Assembly (NCBI GenBank): GCA_019309945.1 | Contig: JAFDFH010000026.1 | Span: forward strand, 1-15,882 | Source: Deltaproteobacteria bacterium | GTDB taxonomy: Bacteria > Desulfobacterota > Desulfobacteria > Desulfobacterales > JAFDFH01 | Length of the DNA stretch: 15,882 nt | Direction of reading: 5' to 3' | Shown here: one piece after another, positions 1 through 7,266 of the stretch | How positions within the stretch are numbered: the first letter of the stretch is position 1 | How the letters are laid out: every line of letters starts with the position of its first letter | Notes under the pieces: generated by a model | The model's database searches: none | Told to the model about the DNA's origin: nothing | What the model saw: the letters and a program-made list of their open reading frames with translations, nothing else | Position numbers and translations under genes: made by a program

Positions 1-926
1 GGTTTCATCTCATTTGGGTTATTTTCTTCTTACTTGTTTATGTTCCGCTGTTTACAAGCTGTTCCCCTTTTTCCAGCCTAAAAAAAACAACCAAAAAGAT
101 ATCGCGGAGCTTTAAAGGTTCGGGTGGAGGCTTGAAACTGAAAATTGGCATTACACCCTTTAAAAACGCAACTTTTTTTGTGAATCCTGAATTGGAAGAA
201 ACCCTGAATCAAACTTTTGCCGAAACGATAAGGACGGAATGCCGTGATATCTTTTTTCTAAAACCGGGAGATGAACAATATCCGGATATTCTGGTGAATC
301 TGCCGACGTTGGCATCTGGCGGGGTTGACAACGTTGCCATGGTGACTACCGGCCGACAGCTTGGTTTGAATGCGATTGTAATTAGCAGTCTAATCAATTT
401 AACTGAAAAAAAAGAGGAACGGGGTATGCTGTGGTTTAAAGATTTCCGATTTTTTGTTCAGATCGGCATATCTGTTGAGATTTATGATACCGAGACGGGT
501 GCAAAAGTTATGGATGAGAGCTTTATTCGGGAGATCGAAGTGGAAGAAGCAGACCTTGAATTGATTAAGGCGAAAAATAAGATCAATTTACCCGCAGTAA
601 CCGATGCACTCATGAAAATAACCAGGGACATGGGTGAAAAAACCTGTGATGTCGTCAGCGACCAAGCCTGGCAAGGGTATGTTATTTCCGTCACAGGAGA
701 TAAAATCATCATATCTTCGGGAGAAAAAGTGGGGCTATTGCCAGGTAAGCAATTTGAGGTGTATGACAGCGGTAATATTATCGAAGGGACAGGGGGCCAT
801 CGATTTTTTATTCCAGGAAATAAAACGGGAAAGATAAAAATAATTTCTGTTTATCCTGACAGGTCGGAAGCTGTGGCCGTATCAAACCAAGGAATCAAAG
901 AAGGCAATTCGGTACGGCCGAAATAA
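1..926 (+). CDS. Lipoprotein with CsgG/FlgT-like features, 5' end outside window
   Basis: The reading frame is open from position 3 to the TAA at 924-926 (307 residues visible) with no stop and no ATG, GTG or TTG before 132, so the start lies left of the window. The TTG at 132 is unlikely to be the start: codons before it encode a hydrophobic stretch rich in Ile, Phe, Leu and Val ending in LFTSC, a lipobox with the lipidated Cys at codon 60-62, followed by a Ser/Lys-rich linker. The mature part begins KIGITPFKN and has alternating strands and helices like the CsgG/TolB-type periplasmic fold. The last ~80 residues (GDKIIISSGEKVGLLPGKQF to the C-terminal EGNSVRPK) resemble the C-terminal module of FlgT-like proteins. 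By inference it is an envelope lipoprotein in an assembly or secretion complex. Lipoprotein status is fairly firm; family and partner are not. It is convergent with surE. Confidence 0.72.
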   Translation, partial: FHLIWVIFFLLVYVPLFTSCSPFSSLKKTTKKISRSFKGSGGGLKLKIGITPFKNATFFVNPELEETLNQTFAETIRTECRDIFFLKPGDEQYPDILVNLPTLASGGVDNVAMVTTGRQLGLNAIVISSLINLTEKKEERGMLWFKDFRFFVQIGISVEIYDTETGAKVMDESFIREIEVEEADLELIKAKNKINLPAVTDALMKITRDMGEKTCDVVSDQAWQGYVISVTGDKIIISSGEKVGLLPGKQFEVYDSGNIIEGTGGHRFFIPGNKTGKIKIISVYPDRSEAVAVSNQGIKEGNSVRPK

Positions 927-1056
927 AACCTTTACAATAATGATTCTCAAACCCCACGTAATTTTTCTTGGCAGATGCCTGGAAGGATTGCTCCTGGAAG
1001 CTTAACGCGTATAGAAACCATTATATTCTAACGCCTTTGCCGCAGCTGATCAGTGC

Positions 1057-1758
1057 CTATTGTGAATAGATAAGACCAATGGGAATGCAGGTGACAGCGA
1101 CTTTGCCACCGAAACACACATCAACATCCTTGCCCGGATCGCGCGGGCGTTCGTGAATCGTACCTTTATAGATATAGTTATTTCCTTCCTTTTGGTATTC
1201 ATACTTATGGGGATTTGTATCAAGATCACAAAATCCATATTCCAAATCTGAATCCTTTCTGAGGGGATACGGCAAATTGACGTTCCAGAAAAATCCGCGT
1301 GCTATATTTTTAGCAATAAGCATTTTTAAAACAGAACCTGCATGATACTTCGTGATTTCCCAATCAATCTGATGGTCTTTGCCGATATACTGCGAAATGG
1401 CTATTGCCCGTCGACCTAAAATGGCTGCTTCTCTGGCCGCTGCCACGGTTCCTGACTGATAAACGTCTGATCCAAGATTCGCTCCCGAGTTAATGCCGGA
1501 AATCACCCAATCCGCATCCGGACAGATTTCTTTCAGGGCAATACGGATACAATCCGCCGGTGTTCCTGCAACGCTGAATCGATCCCTCGCTATCTCATTA
1601 ACCCGTATCGGCGAATGGGTTGTTACCCTGTGCCCGACTCCGGACTGCGCGCCTTCCGGTGCAACAACTATAATTCTTCCAATATCCTGAAGGCCCAGGA
1701 ACAAGTTGTGAAGCCCGGGAGCCTGAATCCCGTCATCATTGGTCAAGATGATTTTCAA
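1057..1758 (-). CDS. surE: 5'/3'-nucleotidase SurE
   Basis: SurE is a divalent-metal phosphatase that removes phosphate from nucleoside 5'- and 3'-monophosphates in the cytoplasm. From the chosen start the protein is 233 aa and opens MKIILTNDDG. Asp8, Asp9 and Ser39 match the family's metal ligands, and SGINSGANLGSDVYQSGTV (residues 87-105) is the family signature with the ligand Asn. The start was chosen at the TTG at 1756-1758: it reproduces the usual SurE N-terminus exactly, and AGGAG lies about 11 bases upstream. An in-frame ATG at 1777-1779 would add seven residues, but no Shine-Dalgarno precedes it and the AGGAG would then fall inside the gene. The protein is slightly shorter than E. 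coli SurE (253 aa), mainly at the C-terminus. It follows the cyclase gene on the same strand after about 110 bases, so cotranscription is possible. Confidence 0.93.
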   Translation of the reverse strand: MKIILTNDDGIQAPGLHNLFLGLQDIGRIIVVAPEGAQSGVGHRVTTHSPIRVNEIARDRFSVAGTPADCIRIALKEICPDADWVISGINSGANLGSDVYQSGTVAAAREAAILGRRAIAISQYIGKDHQIDWEITKYHAGSVLKMLIAKNIARGFFWNVNLPYPLRKDSDLEYGFCDLDTNPHKYEYQKEGNNYIYKGTIHERPRDPGKDVDVCFGGKVAVTCIPIGLIYSQ

Positions 1759-1870
1759 GTTTATTCGGTCTCCTGTCATTTATAACTGAAAAATGATGTC
1801 TTAAGCTTTTGCAAAGGTCTCACATTGCCAATGCCATGGAGGGAAAGATAGTGGTTTGGACAAATAGGGG

Positions 1871-2863
1871 TTATCTGTTGACCCTGTATATGGTAATGGT
1901 GCCGTCAATCCCTTTGACGTTAACAGGGGGAAGTACCTCGGTATCAATCGCTCCTGCAAGTTTCTGAAAAGTTCTTTCACAGATAAGGATCTCCCCTTCC
2001 GTTGCCATACTCTGCAGCCGTGCTGCAATATTTACAGGCATTCCGATGGATGTAAACTCCTTTTTTCGCAAAGAACCTAAAATACCGGAAAAAACGTTTC
2101 CTGTTGCTATTCCCATTCCGATTTTTAATCTCAACCCATTTTTGCTAATGAGTTCACGGTTGATTTCAATGGCTTTTTTCTGCATTGCCTTGGCTGATTT
2201 TACCGCCCGGATGGTATCATCCTCGTGTACGACCGGAGCACCAAAGACCACCATGATGCTGTCGCCGATATGCTTGTCCACGGTTCCGTTGAATGTATAA
2301 GCGATTTCTCCCATAGGGCCAAAATAGTGGTCATTCAAAAAATTTGCCAGGGTTTCCGGAGAAAGCTCCTGGGACATTCGAGTGAAACCCCGAATATCTG
2401 AAAAAAGAATCGTAACTTCATGGAAGGTTGGCTCCAGAACACCGGGTGAATTTTTTATTTCTTCGTAAACCTGTTCAGGTATGAATTGTTTCAGGTGCTT
2501 TCTAACCGATATTTCACGAATTTTGGCCCTGAGTTCAACATTATCGAAGGGTTTTGTTAAAAACCCATCAATTCCTTGATTTGTGGCCATGATCGCTGCT
2601 TCCATGGTTGCATAACCGGTCAGGATGATACGGGTAATTTCAGGATTAATTGAACCGATAACTGAAAGGGTTTCAAGACCGTCCAGCCCAGGCATTTTGT
2701 AATCAGAAATCACGGTGGCAGTTTTGGAAACGTTTTTGGTAACAAACGCGATACCCTCCTCACCGTTTTTAGCGGTATGTGTTTGATAGGGTTCCTTCCG
2801 AAGGGCACGAACAATTGATCGGCGGACCCCCTCTTCATCATCAATAAAAAGTAATCCATACAT
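1871..2863 (-). CDS. Response regulator fused to class III adenylate cyclase
   Basis: This 330-aa protein has an N-terminal receiver domain (about 1-120) joined by a short linker to a class III nucleotide cyclase domain (about 145-330). The receiver keeps Asp8/Asp9, the phospho-acceptor Asp54 (VISDYKMPGLDG), Thr82 and Lys104. The cyclase has both metal aspartates (Asp156 in FSDIRGF, Asp201 in KHIGDS), the transition-state Asn278 and Arg282 (NIAAR), and the base-selecting pair Lys197 and Thr271, which points to ATP and so to cAMP. The start at 2861-2863 follows GAGGAG with a good spacer; an in-frame ATG 37 codons upstream lacks this and would add residues before the receiver fold. The inferred role is cAMP production controlled by phosphorylation. 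No histidine kinase is adjacent, so the partner is unknown. Confidence 0.92.
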   Translation of the reverse strand: MYGLLFIDDEEGVRRSIVRALRKEPYQTHTAKNGEEGIAFVTKNVSKTATVISDYKMPGLDGLETLSVIGSINPEITRIILTGYATMEAAIMATNQGIDGFLTKPFDNVELRAKIREISVRKHLKQFIPEQVYEEIKNSPGVLEPTFHEVTILFSDIRGFTRMSQELSPETLANFLNDHYFGPMGEIAYTFNGTVDKHIGDSIMVVFGAPVVHEDDTIRAVKSAKAMQKKAIEINRELISKNGLRLKIGMGIATGNVFSGILGSLRKKEFTSIGMPVNIAARLQSMATEGEILICERTFQKLAGAIDTEVLPPVNVKGIDGTITIYRVNR

Positions 2864-3238
2864 GTTGTTCTCCTCTTTAATAGGCCAAAAGAAACGTTTA
2901 GCTGATAACCTATCAAGCTTCATGCCAAAAACCGGTCTATTGAAAATGATTCGCCTTAAAATAAGCAATATCATTTAAGGATGTGCACAAGCCGTGAGTT
3001 TAAGAACGATGTAGATTGTCATTATTTTATACGGTAATGGTCGTTTGGTAGGGAACTTCAAAGAAGCGGTCGCAACGGAAGGGAAAATGCACAGAAAACG
3101 GTACAGTTGTGCACAATTTTTTGTGCATTATGATGGAGCCCGTTTTAAAACGTTTCAGTTTGTTCAAGGTTAAGGAAGGTGAATATTTTGACCAATTGGA
3201 TTCGAACGTTGAATGATCCGACCTGAAGGCGGCACTTC
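2864..3238. other. Intergenic region upstream of cyclase gene
   Basis: These 375 bases separate dusB from the cyclase gene. I see no credible gene. The clearest structure is TGCACAA-TTTT-TTGTGCA at 3110-3127, a perfect 7-bp inverted repeat that also contains the 10-base palindrome TTGTGCACAA. It could be a protein-binding site or a hairpin in the leader of the cyclase transcript. No convincing -35/-10 pair was found on the minus strand. Confidence 0.5.
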
Positions 3239-4219
3239 TTATGCGCGTAGCCTGGGAGGAAGGATCGTGTTCATATAGGAATCCATAAGCGTTATTGCGT
3301 CATCCTCAGACGAAATCCACTTTAGGGCTTCACGAAATTTATTGCAGTGCGGGAGGCTTTTCACAAACCAGCCCAGACGGCTACGCATCATATTACACGC
3401 GCGTTTTTCTCCGAAGTGTTTAACGGATGTCGCCACATATCGTTTCATGACGTTGAAACGATGCTCCAGACTTACAGGTGATACCTCCTTGCCTCTATTG
3501 AGCGCCAGCACCTGGGAGAAAATCCATGGTGATCCAATGGCAGCTCTTCCGATCATAACGGCATCACAATCAGTATCTTTTTGCATTTTTAGGGCATCTT
3601 CAGGGGTCAGGATATCCCCGTTTCCGATTACGGGTATAGAAACGCAATTTTTTACTTTGGCAATAATGGACCAATCCGCTTTGCCCTCGAACCCCTGGGT
3701 CGCGGTCCGCGGGTGGACGGCGATTGCATCCACACCGCATGTTTCCGCAATTTGGGCAATTTTAATAGCCTCTTGGCCGGATTTGTCCCATCCTGACCTG
3801 ATTTTTATGGTCAATGGAATACTTACCGATTGTCGGACAACGCTAAGAAGTGCCTCGACCTTGTCCGGTGTTTTCATGAGGGCGGCTCCCGCACCGGTTT
3901 TAATCACCTTTTTTACTGCACAGCCGAAGTTGAGGTCGAGGACACTGGCCCCTGAAGATTCAACGATGTTTGCGGCTTCTGACATTATCGAGGAATCCGT
4001 ACCAAAGATCTGAACGGAAAGCGGCTTTTCATTCGGATGACTGTCTAACAGCGCTTCTGTTTTTTTAGATTTGTGGACAAGTCCGTTGGCGCTGATCATT
4101 TCCGAGCAAACCAATGCGCATCCTGCTTCTTTTGCAAGAATTCGGAAGGGCAGGTGGGTAATACCTGCAAGGGGTGCCATGATGGTTTCATTTTCAAGGA
4201 TAAGAGATCCAATTCTCAT
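3239..4219 (-). CDS. dusB: tRNA-dihydrouridine synthase (DusB family)
   Basis: Dus enzymes reduce a uridine in the tRNA D-loop to dihydrouridine, using FMN and NADPH. The 326-aa length is typical. Visible motifs: MAPLAGITHLPFR (14-26) at the FMN site; LNFGCAVKK (97-104) with the catalytic Cys100; KIRSGW (139-144); VHPRT (168-172); GNGDI (199-203); and GRAAIGSPWIF (224-234), which closes the barrel. The usual NxGCP reads NFGCA here, so the Pro after the catalytic Cys is Ala, a mild departure. The C-terminal helical domain for tRNA binding is present. The ATG at 4217-4219 overlaps the TGA of the upstream DUF1848 gene as ATGA, which suggests translational coupling. The assignment to DusB rather than another Dus subfamily rests on overall resemblance. 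Confidence 0.93.
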   Translation of the reverse strand: MRIGSLILENETIMAPLAGITHLPFRILAKEAGCALVCSEMISANGLVHKSKKTEALLDSHPNEKPLSVQIFGTDSSIMSEAANIVESSGASVLDLNFGCAVKKVIKTGAGAALMKTPDKVEALLSVVRQSVSIPLTIKIRSGWDKSGQEAIKIAQIAETCGVDAIAVHPRTATQGFEGKADWSIIAKVKNCVSIPVIGNGDILTPEDALKMQKDTDCDAVMIGRAAIGSPWIFSQVLALNRGKEVSPVSLEHRFNVMKRYVATSVKHFGEKRACNMMRSRLGWFVKSLPHCNKFREALKWISSEDDAITLMDSYMNTILPPRLRA

Positions 4220-5184
4220 TTGCTTAAATTCGTGGAATTGACTATGGGGATCAGGGTTCGGGCTTCAGGTTTTAGGGCCTGGGTTCCAACCTGTGCAGGA
4301 TACTTCAGCGTGCGGCTGCAAGGGTTGGCATAACAAAAAAGGCAGTTATGCCAACATGGATGAAGATGATATGATCCGATATCAACGGAAACCATGCATC
4401 CACACCCGTCTTTTATTCTTTGACCCTTGTCACATTTCAAGGAAAGGTTGCCGCCAAATAATTTTTCGAGGAAATCATTCGGTATGCAAGCACTTTTCGT
4501 GATAGTAGAATATTCCGGGAGGGCTTCTATCAGTTTTTTTTCACAGCAAGTTTGCAGACGGATCTTTTTTGCGCGAAGCGCTTTTTCCATATTTAAAAGA
4601 ATTTCTTTTTTCTTTTCATCAGGCGGATCAAAAAAAGAAAGGCCATTAATCGATGCGGTCCTTTTTTGAATTTTCGGATAATGATCCATGAAACTGGTAA
4701 TGCACCTTTGGATACCGGACTGGGCCGCCCTTTTTGCAATGTATGGGAAATCATCCAGATTATCATATATCCGTCCATTATTTATTGTGTAAAAACATAA
4801 GGGGTCAAATCTCCAGTTCACAGTTGTTGAATCAAACCGGCTGCAAAGGTAGTCAAGTTGCTCCAGGCGTTCTTCCAAAGGCGGAACGTTGGGTTCAAGA
4901 AAAGGGGAATTTGAATTAATCGTAAAGTTGAAAAACAGATGATAGCCTTCTTTTTGTAATAATTTTCCAAATCCTCCTTTAATAAACGGGCCAAAGTTCT
5001 TAGACCAGAACACAATGGTGTGCACCTTGTCCGGTGTCGCCGGTACAAGGGTTACCCGGCGGTTGTATGGGTTGACGACCTCAAAAACTCCTTTTTCAAT
5101 CTGTTCCATCATCCACTGCATGTAAAAAGCAGGAATATCGGTTCTTCTTGAGGCTGAAATAACAATTTTGGCTGAAGGTTCCAT
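4216..5184 (-). CDS. DUF1848 family protein
   Basis: This 322-aa protein belongs to the uncharacterised DUF1848 family, recognised by VISASRRTDIPAFY near the N-terminus (8-21), VFWSKN (58-63), WRFDPL (124-129) and the Cys-rich C-terminal block. That block has GCGC (260-263), SVDIG (266-270) and CWHNCLFCYANP, with Cys277, Cys281 and Cys284 spaced CxxxCxxC as in the [4Fe-4S] site of radical SAM enzymes. A metal- or cluster-binding redox role is an inference; no reaction is known to me. About 30 residues follow the usual end of the family (after YANPC). They are encoded by a stretch of degenerate GGTTC/GGGCCT words and may be a late extension. The stop overlaps the dusB start by ATGA. No strong ribosome site is visible before the ATG at 5182-5184. 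Confidence 0.85.
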   Translation of the reverse strand: MEPSAKIVISASRRTDIPAFYMQWMMEQIEKGVFEVVNPYNRRVTLVPATPDKVHTIVFWSKNFGPFIKGGFGKLLQKEGYHLFFNFTINSNSPFLEPNVPPLEERLEQLDYLCSRFDSTTVNWRFDPLCFYTINNGRIYDNLDDFPYIAKRAAQSGIQRCITSFMDHYPKIQKRTASINGLSFFDPPDEKKKEILLNMEKALRAKKIRLQTCCEKKLIEALPEYSTITKSACIPNDFLEKLFGGNLSLKCDKGQRIKDGCGCMVSVDIGSYHLHPCWHNCLFCYANPCSRTLKYPAQVGTQALKPEARTLIPIVNSTNLSK

Positions 5185-5234
5185 TATCTAATGTATTCAT
5201 TTCTTACCCGGACAAGCCGGAGCCAAAAATATTT

Positions 5235-5306
5235 GCCACCAAGTCACAAAGACACGAAGGATTTTATTTTGTTAATTTTTCTTAGTGTCTTGGAGCCTTT
5301 GTGGCG
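5235..5306. repeat. Dispersed inverted repeat, CACCAAG/CACAAAG type, copy 1
   Basis: The left arm (5235-5260, starting GCCACCAAGTCACAAAGACA) and the right arm (5281-5305) are imperfect reverse complements, agreeing at about 20 of 25 positions around a 20-base T-rich centre. Related arms occur at 9696-9720 and 14142-14283. The element lies in the 196-base gap upstream of the DUF1848 gene. Its function is unknown; such arms would form a hairpin in RNA. Confidence 0.7.
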
Positions 5307-5380
5307 AGAAGAAAAAAAGTTTTGCCATAAAATACACAAAAATTTACAAATAAGGGACTAACCGGGTCGATATTATTGTC

Positions 5381-5713
5381 CTATTTTTTTTTCAGATCGG
5401 CCAGGGATATTACTTTTGCATTGGATGCCTTTTTTAGCTTTTCTTCAGGTTCTTCATAAATATCGATATCTTGCTGGTCTTCCGGGCAAACAACCTGTTC
5501 CAATCGCATCTTTTTCCCTTCCATCGTAAAAGGTGCTCCGTTTATATAGGCATCTTTTAAAATCCAGGTGACGGTTTGAAGGGGTACCTGGAGAATGAGC
5601 AGTTTTATATGATACCAGTCTTTTTTAATATCAGGAGAAATAGCTTCTATTCTGGCGAACGTAAGGGGTTGATCTTCGAAATATATCAATACGAGGTCAT
5701 TTTCCTTTGCCAT
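5381..5713 (-). CDS. Small conserved-looking protein of unknown function
   Basis: I do not recognise this 110-aa protein. The first ~75 residues look like a compact beta-rich domain with aromatic and hydrophobic strands (NDLVLIYFEDQPLTFARIEA, then WYHIKLLILQVPLQTVTWIL), and one Cys lies in VVCPEDQQ. The C-terminal third is charged and probably flexible (YEEPEEKLKKA, then LADLKKK at the end). There is no signal peptide or membrane helix. The ATG at 5711-5713 has AAGGAAC about 9 bases upstream. The charge pattern and the ribosome site support a real gene. It lies on the same strand as its neighbours, with a repeat-rich gap on each side, so it may be transcribed on its own. Confidence 0.7.
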   Translation of the reverse strand: MAKENDLVLIYFEDQPLTFARIEAISPDIKKDWYHIKLLILQVPLQTVTWILKDAYINGAPFTMEGKKMRLEQVVCPEDQQDIDIYEEPEEKLKKASNAKVISLADLKKK

Positions 5714-5759
5714 TTTTTAAGTTCCTTTTATGCGCTGCCTTTGTATCTTTGTAACCGTT

Positions 5760-5800
5760 CACGGGTTCAAAGGTTCAGGGTTCAGAGGTTCGAAGTTCAA
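5760..5800. repeat. Degenerate GGTTCAA tandem words
   Basis: Five successive 7-8 base units resemble GGTTCAAA, GGTTCAG, GGTTCAGA, GGTTCGAA and GTTCAAT. They lie between the DHH gene and the small unknown gene. Similar wording occurs near 4250-4300, inside the 3' end of the DUF1848 gene. Confidence 0.6.
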
Positions 5801-5857
5801 TGTAAATCTCAACCGTTGCTACGTCAAACCTGAATTTTGGTTGTGACTTTGGAAGGA

Positions 5858-6745
5858 TCAGCCTTCATTTTTTAGTAAAATATCAAGAATCATTGCAATG
5901 GACCGATCGGCTTTTTTAATATGAAGCAGGGTGCCACCCGCTCCATGGTGTCCACCTCCATCAAATGTTGATAGCATCCGGCCAATGTTTACATTGCAAT
6001 TTTGATTAAAAATACTGTGGCCCACATGAACGGCAACGTTTTCTTTGTTTTTATTATCATAGTCAATTTTTAGATTCACGCTCGACTCGGGAAATAGAGA
6101 GTAAACCAAGAAACGGTTTCCGGTCGGTGGTTGATCAAAAGAGCGAAAATCGGTGACCGCAACATGTTCTTTCATTACCGTATGTTTTGTTAAAAGCCTT
6201 GCATATTTTTCATTTTGTTTAACGGTTGCCTGGCAGCGCTCTTTTACTTCAGGATCTTCACATACCTCTTTAATTTTACATTTTTGAAGCAGATAAACGA
6301 GTTTGTTCCAATACGGTTCATCCGCTCTAACGTGGCTTAAAATCGTCATGGAGAGTAACACATACAAATATTTTTCAGGATGAAGAACCTCGTCCAAAGA
6401 CAGGTCGGCCGAATCGATTTTGTCGGTTTCTCTAATTAATTCGCTGTAATCCCCTTGAAATTTATTTTTATAATACTTAAAAACAATACCTGCCGCTGAT
6501 GGTGCAATCTCAAAAGCACCCTTAAACGGTCTGTCGATCTGGTTGGTATAATGATGATCGAACCATAAGGAACAATTGTCATTATAGGGTAAGTTGGCAA
6601 TTATGTCACCTTTCTGAATATCTATTAGGCCTTTTTGCATTTCATTTGCATTCACCCATTTTACGGGTTTTGTTATGTTTTGCGCTTCATATAGTAAAAC
6701 CGCGCAGACGATGCCATCAAAGTCGGGCCGGGTAACAATTCGCAT
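5858..6745 (-). CDS. DHH-family phosphoesterase
   Basis: This 295-aa protein has the DHH/DHHA1 architecture of Mn-dependent phosphoesterases, which include NrnA-type oligoribonucleases, RecJ and exopolyphosphatases. Visible metal-site residues are Asp8 and Asp10 in RPDFDG, Asp63-His64-His65 in WFDHHYTN, and the Asp residues of TDKIDSADL (108-114). The C-terminal substrate-binding motif GGGHHGAGG (263-271) is intact. The short N-terminal motif resembles the (N)DFDG form rather than the longer NPDGDA form of NrnA, so the substrate (nanoRNA, cyclic dinucleotide product or another phosphoester) cannot be fixed from sequence. It is probably cytoplasmic. The ATG at 6743-6745 has AGGGAG about 8 bases upstream. 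It is divergent from fadN across a 521-base gap and is the most upstream gene of the minus-strand series. Confidence 0.88.
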   Translation of the reverse strand: MRIVTRPDFDGIVCAVLLYEAQNITKPVKWVNANEMQKGLIDIQKGDIIANLPYNDNCSLWFDHHYTNQIDRPFKGAFEIAPSAAGIVFKYYKNKFQGDYSELIRETDKIDSADLSLDEVLHPEKYLYVLLSMTILSHVRADEPYWNKLVYLLQKCKIKEVCEDPEVKERCQATVKQNEKYARLLTKHTVMKEHVAVTDFRSFDQPPTGNRFLVYSLFPESSVNLKIDYDNKNKENVAVHVGHSIFNQNCNVNIGRMLSTFDGGGHHGAGGTLLHIKKADRSIAMILDILLKNEG

Positions 6746-7188
6746 TCACTTTACTCCCTAATATTTTTAAATTTGTTAATTATAACAGAATTTATGGCTA
6801 CATACAATATTGATGGTCTTGTAAATAGGCTAAAAAGGGATCTTATCGGGAAACACCAATAACCTGATGAATTCGACTTTCTATGAATTCATCACAATTA
6901 TTGCTTTTTTTATATTACATCCGGTTTTCCAATTCATGACCGGTAAAATTTTTATTATGAATCTTTATTCATTTTATATCAGCGGATTAATAAGACCCAA
7001 ACATTTTTGATTTAAATTCTTATATCTGTTTGTACTAAGCGACACACTCATTTTAGATTCCGTGCCCGGGGCCCTGTTAGGCGTCCTTAACAGCAAGTTT
7101 TGGCCGTATTGAAAAAAATTAGCGGATGGCGTAGCGGGCCTACCTAAACATATTGAGAAGTTACAATATTTCCAATTGAGTTTTTTTC
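6746..7188. other. Long divergent intergenic region
   Basis: There is no convincing gene between the DHH gene and the fadN promoter. Visible items are a perfect 10-bp inverted repeat at 6865-6894 (separate entry); CTGTTA-N8-TAACAG at about 7074-7093; and the 10-mer GGCCCTGTTA at 7070-7079, which recurs at 7205-7214 at the edge of the fadN operator. A minus-strand open frame at 6974-7231 has no protein-like composition and runs through the promoter. Confidence 0.5.
6865..6894. promoter_or_regulatory. Perfect inverted repeat, possible operator
   Basis: TGATGAATTC and GAATTCATCA are perfect 10-bp arms with a 10-base spacer, about 120 bases upstream of the DHH gene start and 295 bases before the fadN promoter. 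The arm spacing suits a dimeric regulator binding two turns of DNA. A T-rich run follows on the plus strand, but no plus-strand gene precedes it, so terminator use is less likely. Confidence 0.4.
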
Positions 7189-7217
7189 TTGACAAATGCA
7201 CAGCGGCCCTGTTAAAT
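7189..7217 (+). promoter_or_regulatory. Sigma70-type promoter of fadNA
   Basis: A perfect -35 box TTGACA (7189-7194) is followed by a 17-base spacer and a -10 box TTAAAT (7212-7217, 4 of 6). Transcription would start near 7224, inside the palindrome at 7208-7243. The fadN ribosome site AGGAGG (7256-7261) is five bases before the ATG at 7267. Confidence 0.75.
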
Positions 7218-7243
7218 GAATGAATGTTCATTCATTTAACAGG
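7208..7243. promoter_or_regulatory. 36-bp palindromic operator, TetR/FadR-like
   Basis: The arms CCTGTTAAATGAATGAA (7208-7224) and its exact reverse complement (7227-7243) give a 17-bp perfect inverted repeat around a 2-base centre. The core TGAATGAATGTTCATTCA agrees at 17 of 18 positions with the Bacillus subtilis FadR (TetR family) box TGAATGAMTANTCATTCA as I recall it. It covers the -10 box and the predicted start, so a bound repressor would block transcription of fadNA. The inferred logic is repression released by acyl-CoA. No regulator gene is present in the window. Confidence 0.72.
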
Positions 7244-7266
7244 TTCAAATAATTCAGGAGGTAATC

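Noticed and set aside
3200..3225. Possible tRNA T-arm (GGATTCGAAC wording)
   Set aside because: No acceptor stem, anticodon arm or D-arm could be built around it on either strand.
5235..5800. CRISPR array, because of repeated words between genes
   Set aside because: The units are degenerate 7-8 base words or a single inverted pair, with no regular repeat-spacer pattern and no cas genes.
6974..7231. Open frame of 85 codons on the minus strand in the gap before fadN
   Set aside because: It runs through the fadN promoter and operator, has no ribosome site and no protein-like composition.
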